From CAYMAI01 sp964388445 (lineage in GTDB: Bacteria; 4484-113; JAGGVC01): a stretch of 64,000 bases of DNA. Position numbers and translations under genes: made by a program. Shown here in pieces: positions 50,319-60,205 of the stretch. How positions within the stretch are numbered: the stretch's first letter is position 1; each line of letters opens with the position of its first letter. The stretch covers positions 1 to 64,000 of the forward strand of contig CAYMAI010000008.1 in the NCBI GenBank assembly GCA_964388445.1. The letters are read 5' to 3'. Under the pieces are notes generated by a model. The model saw nothing but the letters and a program-made list of their open reading frames with translations, made no database searches and was not told where the DNA came from.

Positions 50319-51119
50319 GTGCGATTGGTCTTTACTGCGTTTGTTTTTTGGATGTTTCTTCATCCGCAGGCAGGAATAGCCGCGGAGCTGTCTAACAGAG
50401 CAAATATCCAAAAAATCTGGGCCGACAAAAGCGGTCTAGACGGCGGTTTCACATTCATCGTAGTCGGCGACTCCAGAGAAGGCGACAGAATTTATAAAGC
50501 CATACTCGAAAAGTCTCGCGAGTACTCGCCGCTTTTCATCGTGAACACGGGCGATTTGGTTTCGAACGGTACCCTTAAAGAATGGGATCATTACAAGAAA
50601 CTTATCGAAAACGTCGAAATCCCGGTTTTGTCCGTTTGCGGAAACCACGACGTGGCGAAAGGCTATTCAAATTTCAAGAATCTGATCGGCGAACCCAATT
50701 GGTTTTTCGATTACGGTGACCACAGGTTCATATCTATTGACAATGCTCGCGGCAGCTTCAGCGAAGAAACGATTAAGTTCTTGCGCAAATATCTTCAAAC
50801 AGACAAAAATTGCTACGTGTTTTTCCACAAACCGCCAGCGGTTGACAGGTGGAAGGTTCACTCGATGAACTCCGATGGCGCCGGCGGCCGTGGCGGCGAA
50901 GCGATGAAACTGATCGCCTCCTCAAACGTAAAAGCGGTTTTCATGGGGCATATTCACTTATATGACGAAATGATTTTGGACGGAATACCCTACATTATTT
51001 CAGCTGGCGGAGGCGCCTCGCTTTATAAAAAATACAAGTTCGGAAAGCACGAGCACGGATTCGTCGTCGCACGCGTTTCGGTGGAAGGATTTACTTACGA
51101 ATGGGTTGCGGTCAAGTAA
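50319..51119 (+). CDS. Exported calcineurin-like metallophosphoesterase
   Basis: 266 residues. A signal peptide (RLVFTAFVFWMFLHPQAGIAA, in part) precedes a calcineurin-like domain. TFIVVGDSREGD is a variant of the D-x-H metal motif with Arg-type replacement (GDSR, as in a subset of exported members). NTGDLVSNG, VCGNHDVAKG and FMGHIHLYDE are the other metal-site motifs. Substrate unknown. Start GTG 50319 lies nine bases after GGAGG; the frame is open 14 codons further upstream. Confidence 0.88.
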   Translation: MRLVFTAFVFWMFLHPQAGIAAELSNRANIQKIWADKSGLDGGFTFIVVGDSREGDRIYKAILEKSREYSPLFIVNTGDLVSNGTLKEWDHYKKLIENVEIPVLSVCGNHDVAKGYSNFKNLIGEPNWFFDYGDHRFISIDNARGSFSEETIKFLRKYLQTDKNCYVFFHKPPAVDRWKVHSMNSDGAGGRGGEAMKLIASSNVKAVFMGHIHLYDEMILDGIPYIISAGGGASLYKKYKFGKHEHGFVVARVSVEGFTYEWVAVK

Positions 51120-51145
51120 TCAAAGGCCGAAAACCGCTTGCGATT

Positions 51146-52693
51146 CTAATTCCGGCTCCGTCGCGGCTCGACTTTGCTCGCGACGTAAATCAAATTCCAG
51201 CCTATTTTGCCGCCCGTGGCTATTTCGCGATAACCCCCGCCACCGTAATCCAATGTGAATATTACTTCGCCGTTCGACGCCACAACGAGCTTTTCGCTTT
51301 CGCAAAGCGAAATCACCGGTGCCCCGGCAACAATCCTTCCTCCCGGAGCAGGAACGTTTCCCGCGTCGAATTCACGCAAAACTTTGACTTCGAGCGATCT
51401 CAAATCCATCGAACACAAATAATATGAATACCTGATTGAGCCATCGTCGCGCCGCCGCTCCGCAAATTCGGAATTGTCAACTCTATCCGGCGGTTTCGGC
51501 ACGTCGCTAGAGGTAAAAAAGGCAATCCTTTCATCGTAATCGACCAGCACTTGGCGAAACGGCCTATTGAAGTTGTTCATTTGCAGGAATTCTCCTGTCG
51601 CAACGTCATACGCGGAAAGAACGAACCGCCGCCGTTCGCCGGATTCGTCGACCAGAAATCCGAAAAGCTTGTTTTCTAAGTCGGCATAATAAAGATGAGA
51701 AAAATTTCTTACTCCGAGGCTATCTCGCTTTTGCCTTTTGGGATTGCGAATCGTAAAAACTTCCTCAATATATCCATCTCCGGCCGGAATCAACTTCACG
51801 ATGCCGCTATCCTTGACGGTATCCATTTCATCGCCGGCATCGCGGCTTAAAAGGTATCTCGAAAGATACACGCCGTCCTCCGCCGGTATCGGATCCGTAA
51901 AGAAGTCGTATTCCGTTTCGCTACGCAAATATCCGCTTGCTTCCCGGCTTATCGACGACAATATGGGCAGCTCCCCCGTTCCTCCGCTGCTGAAATTCGT
52001 AATTTCGCCGAACATCAGCTCGTCGATAACCATGTTGTAGTTTCGAACTACGAACAATGTTTTACCCAGCGGGTCGGACATGGCGTGAAATCTGTGCGCA
52101 GGCACCCCGGGGTCGTCGGCGAGTCCGAATTTCGAGCCTTCGTAAATCGCAAAGTCGTCTAGGCCGATAATGAACCTCTTTCCGGCAACTTCACGCGATT
52201 CGGCGTATATTTCCTCCCGCGATGTAAGTATGTTGGCAACGTCTATGAAATTCTGAAGCCAATCGATTCCGATTCCCCTGTCGAAATCCTTTCGCCAATA
52301 CGTGAATGAAGGTTCGTAAGGATTATGCGGCGCGGAAAAGTCCAGTTCGGCGGTTACATCGAAAAGGAACGGCGCGCCGTTATCGAGCGGGAAAAGCCAC
52401 ACTTCCATCCCATCGCCCGTATTTCTGCCCGCGAACACAGCCGCCGATTTTTCGAGTATCCTCCTGACTTTGCGCTCGTGACCCGCAAGCTCGCGTTCAT
52501 GCATCGCGCCAAGATGCGGCGGTCGCGTGAAATATGAATAGACGAAAGTTGCGAATCCGGCAAGAATAAGCGCGCCAAGCATAATGAGCACAGCTCTCGG
52601 CGATACCTCCGGCGGCTCGCTTTTTCTTTCAAGCCTGCTCGGCGGAGGTATCGTCCGCGTTATTTTCGATGGTGGCACGGGGTTGGTTCGCAC
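51146..52693 (-). CDS. Unknown single-pass membrane protein with large exterior domain
   Basis: 515 residues, unrecognised. A Pro-rich cytoplasmic start is followed by one helix (about 34-54, AVLIMLGALILAGFATFVY), then a long beta-rich region. It contains strand-turn units such as FSHLYYADLENKLFGFLVD, RFVLSAYDVATGEFLQMN, YYLCSMDLRSLEVKVLREFD and KLVVASNGEVIFTLDYG, which look like propeller blades. It shares its layout with the protein at 10152-11552. It stands alone, divergent from addB and convergent with the phosphoesterase. Confidence 0.78.
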   Translation of the reverse strand: MRTNPVPPSKITRTIPPPSRLERKSEPPEVSPRAVLIMLGALILAGFATFVYSYFTRPPHLGAMHERELAGHERKVRRILEKSAAVFAGRNTGDGMEVWLFPLDNGAPFLFDVTAELDFSAPHNPYEPSFTYWRKDFDRGIGIDWLQNFIDVANILTSREEIYAESREVAGKRFIIGLDDFAIYEGSKFGLADDPGVPAHRFHAMSDPLGKTLFVVRNYNMVIDELMFGEITNFSSGGTGELPILSSISREASGYLRSETEYDFFTDPIPAEDGVYLSRYLLSRDAGDEMDTVKDSGIVKLIPAGDGYIEEVFTIRNPKRQKRDSLGVRNFSHLYYADLENKLFGFLVDESGERRRFVLSAYDVATGEFLQMNNFNRPFRQVLVDYDERIAFFTSSDVPKPPDRVDNSEFAERRRDDGSIRYSYYLCSMDLRSLEVKVLREFDAGNVPAPGGRIVAGAPVISLCESEKLVVASNGEVIFTLDYGGGGYREIATGGKIGWNLIYVASKVEPRRSRN

Positions 52694-52822
52694 AAAGGTA
52701 ATTCTACCCCGCGACTCCCCCCGAATCGCTTATTGCGGACCGCAAAATTCGATGATAATATCCGGCAGCTTCGAATGCTCAAACGGGTATGTCCGTTTGG
52801 AAGGCGCTTGAGGGCAGCGTGT

Positions 52823-55800
52823 ATGGCTAATCTCCCTGCGAAAGTGGCGTTTATACTCGGTCCCGCGGGGGCGGGGAAAACGCACTATGTTGTTTCGAAA
52901 ATAATCGAAAGCAAAAATCGAAATGCCGGCACATTAAGACTTCTGCTTGTCCCGGACCAATCTACGGCGATATACGAAAGGTCTCTTCTGCGCCAATCAG
53001 CCACCGGAGTTGTAACGGATATTGCGGTAACCGGATTCGCCCGTTTGCCATACGTTTTCCCACTACCGGGCTGGACGGCACCGGCGGTCGCGCCTCAAAG
53101 CGTTCGCCGTATGATACTTTTCAAAGCCCTTATTGACGGCAACGGCGGCGCTCAGACTCAGTTATCCGCTACCGCCGCAGGCGCGCTGGATCAAGTCCTC
53201 GAGTTCATTGACGAACTACGACGGAGCGGATTTTCCGCTGCGGATTTCGCCGAAATGGTCGAAGAACCCGAACGACCTTGGCTTAACTTGAAACTTGGGG
53301 AAATATCGAATGCCGCCCTCGGGCTCGAAAGCGCGATGTCCGATGCGGGACTAACCGATTCGCTTGGCGCCCAAAAGTCGCTTGCGGCACATCTCGCATC
53401 GCTTCCGCCGGACACCGTTCCCGAATTCGAACTTTATATCGACGGATTCAGCAGTTTTTCCGCATTGGAAATGGCAATTGTCGAAGGACTTCTAAGGCTA
53501 GCAAACGGCGCATGTATTTCGCTGCTACTCGAACCTTCGCTTCTCGACGATCCGGCGGTGCCGCCCGATTCGCTGATTTACGATTCGGTCTTCGGCCACA
53601 CGATAGAAACCTACCTTCAGTTAGACAAACTCGTGAACAAACTGAAAATAGATAGAAGCTATATAAAACCGGCCGAAACTATTCAGGGAAGGGGCAGATT
53701 TTCAAATTCTCCCGGACTGCTTGCGATAGAGCGCCGGCTTGCCGATATGCCGCTGGATGATGACAAACTGCCCGGCACCGTTGAAGAAGCGGTAATCGTC
53801 GAGCTTCCCTCTCGCGGCGCTGAAACAAGATTCGCCGCCCGCAAAATCAAGGCGCTTGCATTTGCAGGCGCGCGCTATAAAGACATAGCGATTATTGCGC
53901 GCTCGTTGTCCGGCTATCGAGATGTCATTTCTCGAACGTTCGAACGCTTCGAAATCCCGTTTTTTATCGACGAGCCTCTTGATATCTCCGCACACCCCGC
54001 AATCCGGCTAGTATCGGACGCTTTGAGCTTTTGCGTTGAGCCATCAACCAAGGATATGCTGTCGCTCGCGAGAAATCCGCTTTGCGGCTTTGCCAAACAT
54101 GGTGCGGACCGAATTGAAAACATCATTCTGAGATTCGGAATTCAGCCCGACGAAATCGATTCGGACTACGGTCTGTCCCTTATCTCCGGCTCCGGACCGG
54201 AAACCAAAGAACTGCTTGAAAATCTGATAAAACCGCTTTGTTCGATGAAAAACAAAATCGCCGATATGCAGCATTCTTCCGGAATTACCGATTTGTTTCT
54301 CGATTTTCTGCGCATATTGCGCGCAAACGAAAACATGACGGCTTTCGCCTCCGCGGATATAGGAATTCCAAGGGACGCTCACGCCGGAGCTTGGGACGCC
54401 GCGCTTGGCGCGCTCATATCCATATCCGAATATTGCGGCGGAACACCGTTGACGATTTCTCAATATCGCGACTTTGCTCGCGCCGCATTAAGCGGTGCAA
54501 CGGCAAAAATTACTCCGCCCGCTCTCGATCAGGTAATCGTAAGCGACGTCGAGCGCGGCCGCCAGCTTGCGCCGAAGCATGTTTTCATTTTGGGACTTCT
54601 TGAAGGCGAGTTTCCGAAACAGTCATCCGGCTTCGGAATACTATCGCAGGATGAAAGGCTTTATCTGCGCGAAAAAGGTCTCAAGCTAATTGGCGACGGC
54701 ATCACTCGCTACGTGGCCGAAAAATACTACTTTTACGTCGCGTGCACCCGCGCGTCTCATTCGCTTACGTTGACTGTACCGGCGAAAGAAAACGCCGATG
54801 CTTCGAAAAGCTCGTTTTTGTCTGCGATTTCACGCGGCGGTCTGGTTAAAACCATCCATGCGGACGCTCCGTCCAAGCCAGCAAGCCTTGAAGAATCAGT
54901 CACGGTTTTCGAAGCGGCGGCTCATCTTAAAGCGATGGGAGTTTCATCGACAGACGATGACGCAATTAGCGGCGATGGCAATTCTGCAAAGCTGGCAGGC
55001 CTTTTGGAAATCTTGCCGCCCGCCAGCTTCGATAGGCTTGCCTCCTTCGTCGCCAGAAAACGGCTGGAAAAAATCTGCGGCGTGTCCGCGACAAGGTTGG
55101 AACTGCTTGCAAGCTGCCGGTTCGCCCACTTCGCTAATTACGATTTGCGGCTCGAAGAGAGGAAGGAATGGCGTGTCGACCCGATTGACGTGGGAACAAT
55201 ATTTCATCGGGCTCTGGAACTTACGCTAATCGAATCGAAGCGGCGGAAAATCCAGTGGCGCACCGGCGACCGTTCATCGCTAAAGTCAATTCTCAAAGAG
55301 AAATTCGAAAATGCCGTTAACGACCCTGAACAAGATTGGTCGAAAAATCCGGCTATTAAATTGGTGGAAGAAAGGCTTTGGCGCAACCTCGCCGGTTTCT
55401 TCGATGTATGTCTCGATGCGCTGGCGGTGGGCGAATTCGAACCTGTACATTCAGAATTTTCTTTCGGCGGCTCTGGAGATAGCTCCCAAGCCAAAATCGA
55501 AATTCTTTCCGGGGCTGGAAACACATACTATCTTCGAGGCAAAATAGACAGACTCGATATTTCGCAAGACGGAAATCTCGCATCGATCGTTGATTACAAA
55601 TCTTCATCGCGATCGCTTAATTGGGATAAATTGTATTATGGGCTTTCCATCCAGCTTGCGCTTTACGGCTATTCTGTAAGGCGAATGTTCGGGGAATTGA
55701 AGGGAGAAAACGAAAAATTCGAAATGTTCGGAAAAAACGAGCAGCCGATACTAGCCGGCGCTTTTACTCACGGAATAGACAGCGAGCTATCTGCCGCTCC

Positions 55801-56245
55801 AAGCAGGAGGGCGTCCGGCGATACCCTCGCGGTTTCGAAACTTCGCGGAATTATCAATGCCGATTACGCGCGCGCCTTCGACAAAATGATCGCACCGGGC
55901 ATGTCGAAATATTACAGCTTTGGCGTTAAAAACGACGGCGGATTAAGAGCCGGCCTAAACGATCTGTTGACCGGCGGCGAATGGAACATATTGTTCGATT
56001 GGTTTTCGCTGAAGTTATCGTCGCTCCTCGATTTTCTCGACATCGGCGATGTTTCGGTATCTCCGGTGCGTCTCGGGGGCACGTCCGGCTTTCATTCTTG
56101 CGCCTATTGTCCTTACGGCGCGGTTTGCCGCGTCCGCACCGGCACTGACGTCGAACGGCTGGAGCCGCGCATATCCGCGGAAGGCAAAGGCCGAAAAGAC
56201 GGAGCGATTTTTTGGATGCTCGCTGAGTTGGAGGAAGCAAAATGA
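52823..56245 (+). CDS. addB: AddB-type subunit of helicase-nuclease
   Basis: 1140 residues. Subunit of the AddAB helicase-nuclease that processes double-strand breaks for RecA. An N-terminal Walker A (FILGPAGAGKTHYV), inactive-helicase body, and a C-terminal RecB-like nuclease domain with IVDYKSSSRSLNW (catalytic D and K) and a QLALYGY helix. The Fe-S cluster Cys appear as one in LLASCRFAHF and three in CAYCPYGAVCR, the AddB pattern. ATG 52823 is chosen because it starts just before the Walker A; the frame opens 30 codons earlier. The last four bases overlap addA (ATGA). Confidence 0.92.
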   Translation: MANLPAKVAFILGPAGAGKTHYVVSKIIESKNRNAGTLRLLLVPDQSTAIYERSLLRQSATGVVTDIAVTGFARLPYVFPLPGWTAPAVAPQSVRRMILFKALIDGNGGAQTQLSATAAGALDQVLEFIDELRRSGFSAADFAEMVEEPERPWLNLKLGEISNAALGLESAMSDAGLTDSLGAQKSLAAHLASLPPDTVPEFELYIDGFSSFSALEMAIVEGLLRLANGACISLLLEPSLLDDPAVPPDSLIYDSVFGHTIETYLQLDKLVNKLKIDRSYIKPAETIQGRGRFSNSPGLLAIERRLADMPLDDDKLPGTVEEAVIVELPSRGAETRFAARKIKALAFAGARYKDIAIIARSLSGYRDVISRTFERFEIPFFIDEPLDISAHPAIRLVSDALSFCVEPSTKDMLSLARNPLCGFAKHGADRIENIILRFGIQPDEIDSDYGLSLISGSGPETKELLENLIKPLCSMKNKIADMQHSSGITDLFLDFLRILRANENMTAFASADIGIPRDAHAGAWDAALGALISISEYCGGTPLTISQYRDFARAALSGATAKITPPALDQVIVSDVERGRQLAPKHVFILGLLEGEFPKQSSGFGILSQDERLYLREKGLKLIGDGITRYVAEKYYFYVACTRASHSLTLTVPAKENADASKSSFLSAISRGGLVKTIHADAPSKPASLEESVTVFEAAAHLKAMGVSSTDDDAISGDGNSAKLAGLLEILPPASFDRLASFVARKRLEKICGVSATRLELLASCRFAHFANYDLRLEERKEWRVDPIDVGTIFHRALELTLIESKRRKIQWRTGDRSSLKSILKEKFENAVNDPEQDWSKNPAIKLVEERLWRNLAGFFDVCLDALAVGEFEPVHSEFSFGGSGDSSQAKIEILSGAGNTYYLRGKIDRLDISQDGNLASIVDYKSSSRSLNWDKLYYGLSIQLALYGYSVRRMFGELKGENEKFEMFGKNEQPILAGAFTHGIDSELSAAPSRRASGDTLAVSKLRGIINADYARAFDKMIAPGMSKYYSFGVKNDGGLRAGLNDLLTGGEWNILFDWFSLKLSSLLDFLDIGDVSVSPVRLGGTSGFHSCAYCPYGAVCRVRTGTDVERLEPRISAEGKGRKDGAIFWMLAELEEAK

Positions 56246-59200
56246 GCGGGAAATCATTCGAGCCGACAGCTTCCCAAATTCAGGCGATATCGGCGAAGAA
56301 CCGTTCGATTATCGTCAGCGCGGCCGCGGGATCGGGAAAAACCCGGGTACTTGTTGAAAGATACATTGGGCTTCTGTCGGGCGGCGAAGCGCCTGAAAAA
56401 ATATTGGTGATTACATTCACTCGAAAGGCGGCCTCGCAGCTTAAAGAACGCACGATGCGCGAAATAATGCGCAGCAGCGAACCCGGACTGAAAAACCTCG
56501 CGCCGCGCCTCGCCTCCGCACCGATTAGCACGATTCACTCGTTTTGTTCCCAGTTAATTCGGGAATTTGCCTCGAAACTGGACATCGATCCGTATTTCGC
56601 CACCCTCGAAGAGGACGTTGCGGCAGAAATAAAGGAACGTGCATTCAGGAAAATATCGGCCAAATATGCCCGAAACGCCGCCGATCGAAATTCCTACGAA
56701 AAACTGCTTCGGCTTTTCGGAAGCGGCCGGGACGACGCAGGCATGAAAACGATGATTTTCGAGTTGTTCGAATTCCTTCGCCGGTTGCCGGACCCCGAGG
56801 CGCTGAAGGAAAGCTGGCTCGAAATGTATTCGGAGGCGTCGGAGGCGAAGGAATTCGAGGATACGAAATGGGGCAAATTGTATTACGAGGCAATGGCGAA
56901 TCGCGTGCGCGAACTATCCGGGGAATTTGACGTTTTGGCTTCGGAATTCAATTCGCTTCCAATCCCTTCAACATGGCAAAATCAATTGTCTAACGAACTC
57001 GACAACGTAACACGCATACTCTCCTTCTGCCCCGACATCGAAAAAATGGCGGAGGTTGCGGAAGGCGATTGGGTTTTAAAACAAATGCCGAGAAAAAAAG
57101 ATGGTGACAACCTACGCTCGATTTTGTGGAAAGATAAGTGGAAGAAATTCAGAGATTCGGTCGCCAAGGACTTCGCGAAAGAGTGGTTGACTCCGCCGCG
57201 GGAATTGATCGCAGACTTGAAACGGCTTTGGGATTCCGGCTCGCTTCGATTCCTCGAAAGGGCCGTCGACGACTTTCAAAACGCTTACTTCGCATTCAAA
57301 AAGAACGGCAATGCGCTCGATTTTGCCGACCTCGAACGTGAAGCATACAGGCTCGTTTCGGCGGTTTCGGATGGCGACGAAGCCGTAAAAACCGCTTTGC
57401 AAACCCGTTTCACGCATATTTTGATGGACGAGTACCAAGACACGAATCCGCTTCAAGATGCGATAGTGGACAAACTTGCCGGCAGCGAACACGCCAATGT
57501 ATTTCGCGTGGGCGACATCAAGCAGAGCATTTACCGGTTTCGTCACGCCGAACCGGAGCTGTTTCAAGCTCGCTACGCCGAATCGGTTGACGGCGACGAA
57601 TTCGGAATCGAAAAGCGCCGAATCGATCTAGCGGACAATTTCCGAAGCGCGCTGCCGATCGTCGAATTCGTAAACGCGGTAATGCGACGCACGATGACAG
57701 ACGACTTCGGAGGCGCGGAATACACGCGGGGACACGAACTTAAACATATGTTCGATAGCGTAGCGGACGACCCGGAATACACCGGCAAATTTCCGGCCGT
57801 TTCTGTCAAACTGGTTTCGGATACCGGCGAAAGCTACGAATCTGATGAGAATGACGAAAACGAAATTGAAACCGGCGCCGAAAGCGGAGACTCCACCGAT
57901 TCGGAATCTCCCGAAGAACTTGACCGGGTAAGGCGAGAGGCTGCGTTAATCGCAAAGGAAATATTGTCGCTCATTAACGCCAATCCAAAAATACAGGTTT
58001 ACGAAGAGTCCGAAAAAGGATTGGTTAAAACGGATTTAAGACTCGGCCATATCACTATTTTGCTTTCTGCAGTCGTGAATTCTACGAATGCATACGCCGA
58101 AGTTTTCGGCTCGCTAGGTATCCCGCTTTGGGGAACAGGCCGCGATGTTTTAACCGAACTGCCAGTGATTCGCGATGCAATCAGCCTTCTAGAAATAATC
58201 GATAATCCGATTCAGGACATTCCCCTTGCCGCTTGCATTTTGGGTACCCCTTGCGGCGCATCGCCAGATGCAGTCTATCTGATAAGGCGCGAAAGCGGCG
58301 ATTTCGATTCGCTTTTCCAAGCAATTTCGACATTCGTTGAGAGCGAAAATGGCGAGCTTGAAAAAGCGCTCGTTGCTGAAATTGAGGACGATGCAAAATG
58401 CCGAATTGAAAGCAGTTTCACAAAAATACGGCACTTCTGGAAAAAACTCGACGCAGTACGCAGCTTTTCGGCCGCCCATCCGGTTTATAAAACTACCGAA
58501 TTCGCGCTAAAAACTTTCGGCATTCTCGACCAAGCGGGACTCGAAAATGACCCGGAGGAATCGCTGAAGCGCGTTGACTGGATACTGGGGAAAGCAGGCG
58601 AATTCGGCGAAAAAACCGTCCACGAGTTCGTCGAATACATGAAAACTCAGTTTCAAATCGATCTTCCCGTAGGAGGCGTCGGAGACAGCGTCCAGCTAAT
58701 GAGCATCCATCAGGCGAAAGGTCTCGAATTTCCGGTCGTTTTTCTTGCCGGTCTGGGGAAAAAGTTTAATCTTCAGGACTTGAACACTTCGAATATTTTG
58801 TTTGACAGAAAGCTCGGATTCGGATGTAAAGTCGTGCATGAAGAACTGCCGGTAAGATATCCCGCCGCGTCTTTCAAATCAGTAAAGGAAAATATGCACC
58901 GCAATCAGCTTGAGGAAGAGCTTCGCAAGCTGTACGTAGGCATGACTCGAGCCAGGGAAAGGCTGTACCTTGTCGGAACGGTACGCCAATCCGGTTTTGC
59001 CAAGTTGGCCGCGCGCCGCAAACGGAACGAAGACGCCCCAATATCCAATCGCGAACGCGCCGGCGCCTTTACCGACTGGTTAGTGCCCTGCATACTCGAT
59101 TGCCAGGAATTTGCCGAGAAAATAACGTCGGCCGGTATAGAATTGCCGGTTGCGGAAGGCAGCGCCTTCGAGGCGGAGTTTTATGGAGAAATTGCTTCCG

Positions 59201-60129
59201 CGTCCGGAATCGACGCTTGGTACGCCTCTCAAGCCGGCAGCCGATTGGGTGGCGAAAGTCGCGATATAGGCAAATCCGGTTCAGAACCGATGAAAAAAGT
59301 AGCCTCCTCTAATTTAGCAGATATAGTTCCTGAAATCGTCCTTTTCGACTATCCGGCGAAAGCTCTAACGGCAATTCCCTCCAAAATTAGCGCCAGCGCG
59401 CTATCCGCTTTGGATGATCCCGAAGGCTTAAGTGCATCTCCCGATTTTTTCTCCAGGGATTTTGTTTTGCCAACTTCTCCCCGCTCAAATACGAAACAAA
59501 ACGATTACTCAAGCGGCGCTGAAGACAACTTGCTTGCAAATTTCAGCCGGAACTATGCGCTGGAAAGAGGAATCGCCACTCATAAATTGATGCAAAATTT
59601 CGCCTTCGGGTCGGGCGAAAAACTCGTCGCTCGTGCCGAAATCGATCGAATCGTAGCATTCGGCCTGCTTACGGAAAGCGAAGCAGCTTTCATCGACACC
59701 GAATCAATCGGCCGGTTTCTGGAGAGCGAACTTGCCAGCCGCCTTATGGGACGTGGCGAAGCGATAACCGAATGGAGGTTCTTCGCAAAGCTGGATGCCA
59801 CGGATATTATTTCGAACGGCCGTGTGCGCCGTGCCATTCTCGGAGATATCTTCGAAACCAAAGAATTCCGAATTTTCGGCGCCGATGCAACAGATTTCAC
59901 GATTCTTCAAGGCTCCGTCGATTTAATATACCGGGACAATACAGGGCTGATAGTAGTCGATTGGAAAACCGACGGCGTTACGGCAAGCGAGGCGGAAGGC
60001 GCAGCCGAAAAATATTCGCTTCAATTGTTTGCTTACAAATACGCCGTTGAGCGCGCATTCGGAGCCGTGGAATCGGTCAATCTGGTTTTTCTTTCCCCCG
60101 GCTGCATAATTCGAATGCCGGATTTATAA
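56242..60129 (+). CDS. addA: AddA-type helicase-nuclease subunit
   Basis: 1295 residues, UvrD-like helicase with C-terminal nuclease. Helicase motifs in order: SAAAGSGKTRVLVERY (I), LVITFTRKAA (Ia), LMDEYQDTNPLQ (II), VGDIKQSIYRFRHAEP (III), LADNFRS (IV), MSIHQAKGLEFPVVFLAG (V), KLYVGMTRARERLYLVG (VI). The nuclease domain has IATHKLMQNF, IVVDWKTDG and YSLQLFAYKYAVE. An acidic insert (about 530-555) lies between motif IV and V. It is translationally coupled to addB. Chi recognition cannot be predicted by eye. Confidence 0.96.
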   Translation: MSGKSFEPTASQIQAISAKNRSIIVSAAAGSGKTRVLVERYIGLLSGGEAPEKILVITFTRKAASQLKERTMREIMRSSEPGLKNLAPRLASAPISTIHSFCSQLIREFASKLDIDPYFATLEEDVAAEIKERAFRKISAKYARNAADRNSYEKLLRLFGSGRDDAGMKTMIFELFEFLRRLPDPEALKESWLEMYSEASEAKEFEDTKWGKLYYEAMANRVRELSGEFDVLASEFNSLPIPSTWQNQLSNELDNVTRILSFCPDIEKMAEVAEGDWVLKQMPRKKDGDNLRSILWKDKWKKFRDSVAKDFAKEWLTPPRELIADLKRLWDSGSLRFLERAVDDFQNAYFAFKKNGNALDFADLEREAYRLVSAVSDGDEAVKTALQTRFTHILMDEYQDTNPLQDAIVDKLAGSEHANVFRVGDIKQSIYRFRHAEPELFQARYAESVDGDEFGIEKRRIDLADNFRSALPIVEFVNAVMRRTMTDDFGGAEYTRGHELKHMFDSVADDPEYTGKFPAVSVKLVSDTGESYESDENDENEIETGAESGDSTDSESPEELDRVRREAALIAKEILSLINANPKIQVYEESEKGLVKTDLRLGHITILLSAVVNSTNAYAEVFGSLGIPLWGTGRDVLTELPVIRDAISLLEIIDNPIQDIPLAACILGTPCGASPDAVYLIRRESGDFDSLFQAISTFVESENGELEKALVAEIEDDAKCRIESSFTKIRHFWKKLDAVRSFSAAHPVYKTTEFALKTFGILDQAGLENDPEESLKRVDWILGKAGEFGEKTVHEFVEYMKTQFQIDLPVGGVGDSVQLMSIHQAKGLEFPVVFLAGLGKKFNLQDLNTSNILFDRKLGFGCKVVHEELPVRYPAASFKSVKENMHRNQLEEELRKLYVGMTRARERLYLVGTVRQSGFAKLAARRKRNEDAPISNRERAGAFTDWLVPCILDCQEFAEKITSAGIELPVAEGSAFEAEFYGEIASASGIDAWYASQAGSRLGGESRDIGKSGSEPMKKVASSNLADIVPEIVLFDYPAKALTAIPSKISASALSALDDPEGLSASPDFFSRDFVLPTSPRSNTKQNDYSSGAEDNLLANFSRNYALERGIATHKLMQNFAFGSGEKLVARAEIDRIVAFGLLTESEAAFIDTESIGRFLESELASRLMGRGEAITEWRFFAKLDATDIISNGRVRRAILGDIFETKEFRIFGADATDFTILQGSVDLIYRDNTGLIVVDWKTDGVTASEAEGAAEKYSLQLFAYKYAVERAFGAVESVNLVFLSPGCIIRMPDL

Positions 60130-60205
60130 AGCGAACTCGGATTTCCTGCGGCGATATTCTGTATCCGCCCGCATCTTTGCGATATAATCCGGAGCCGGAG
60201 GTTTT

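Noticed and set aside
49530..50411. Minus-strand frame over the malic enzyme
   Set aside because: Opposite a strongly conserved enzyme, with no ribosome site.
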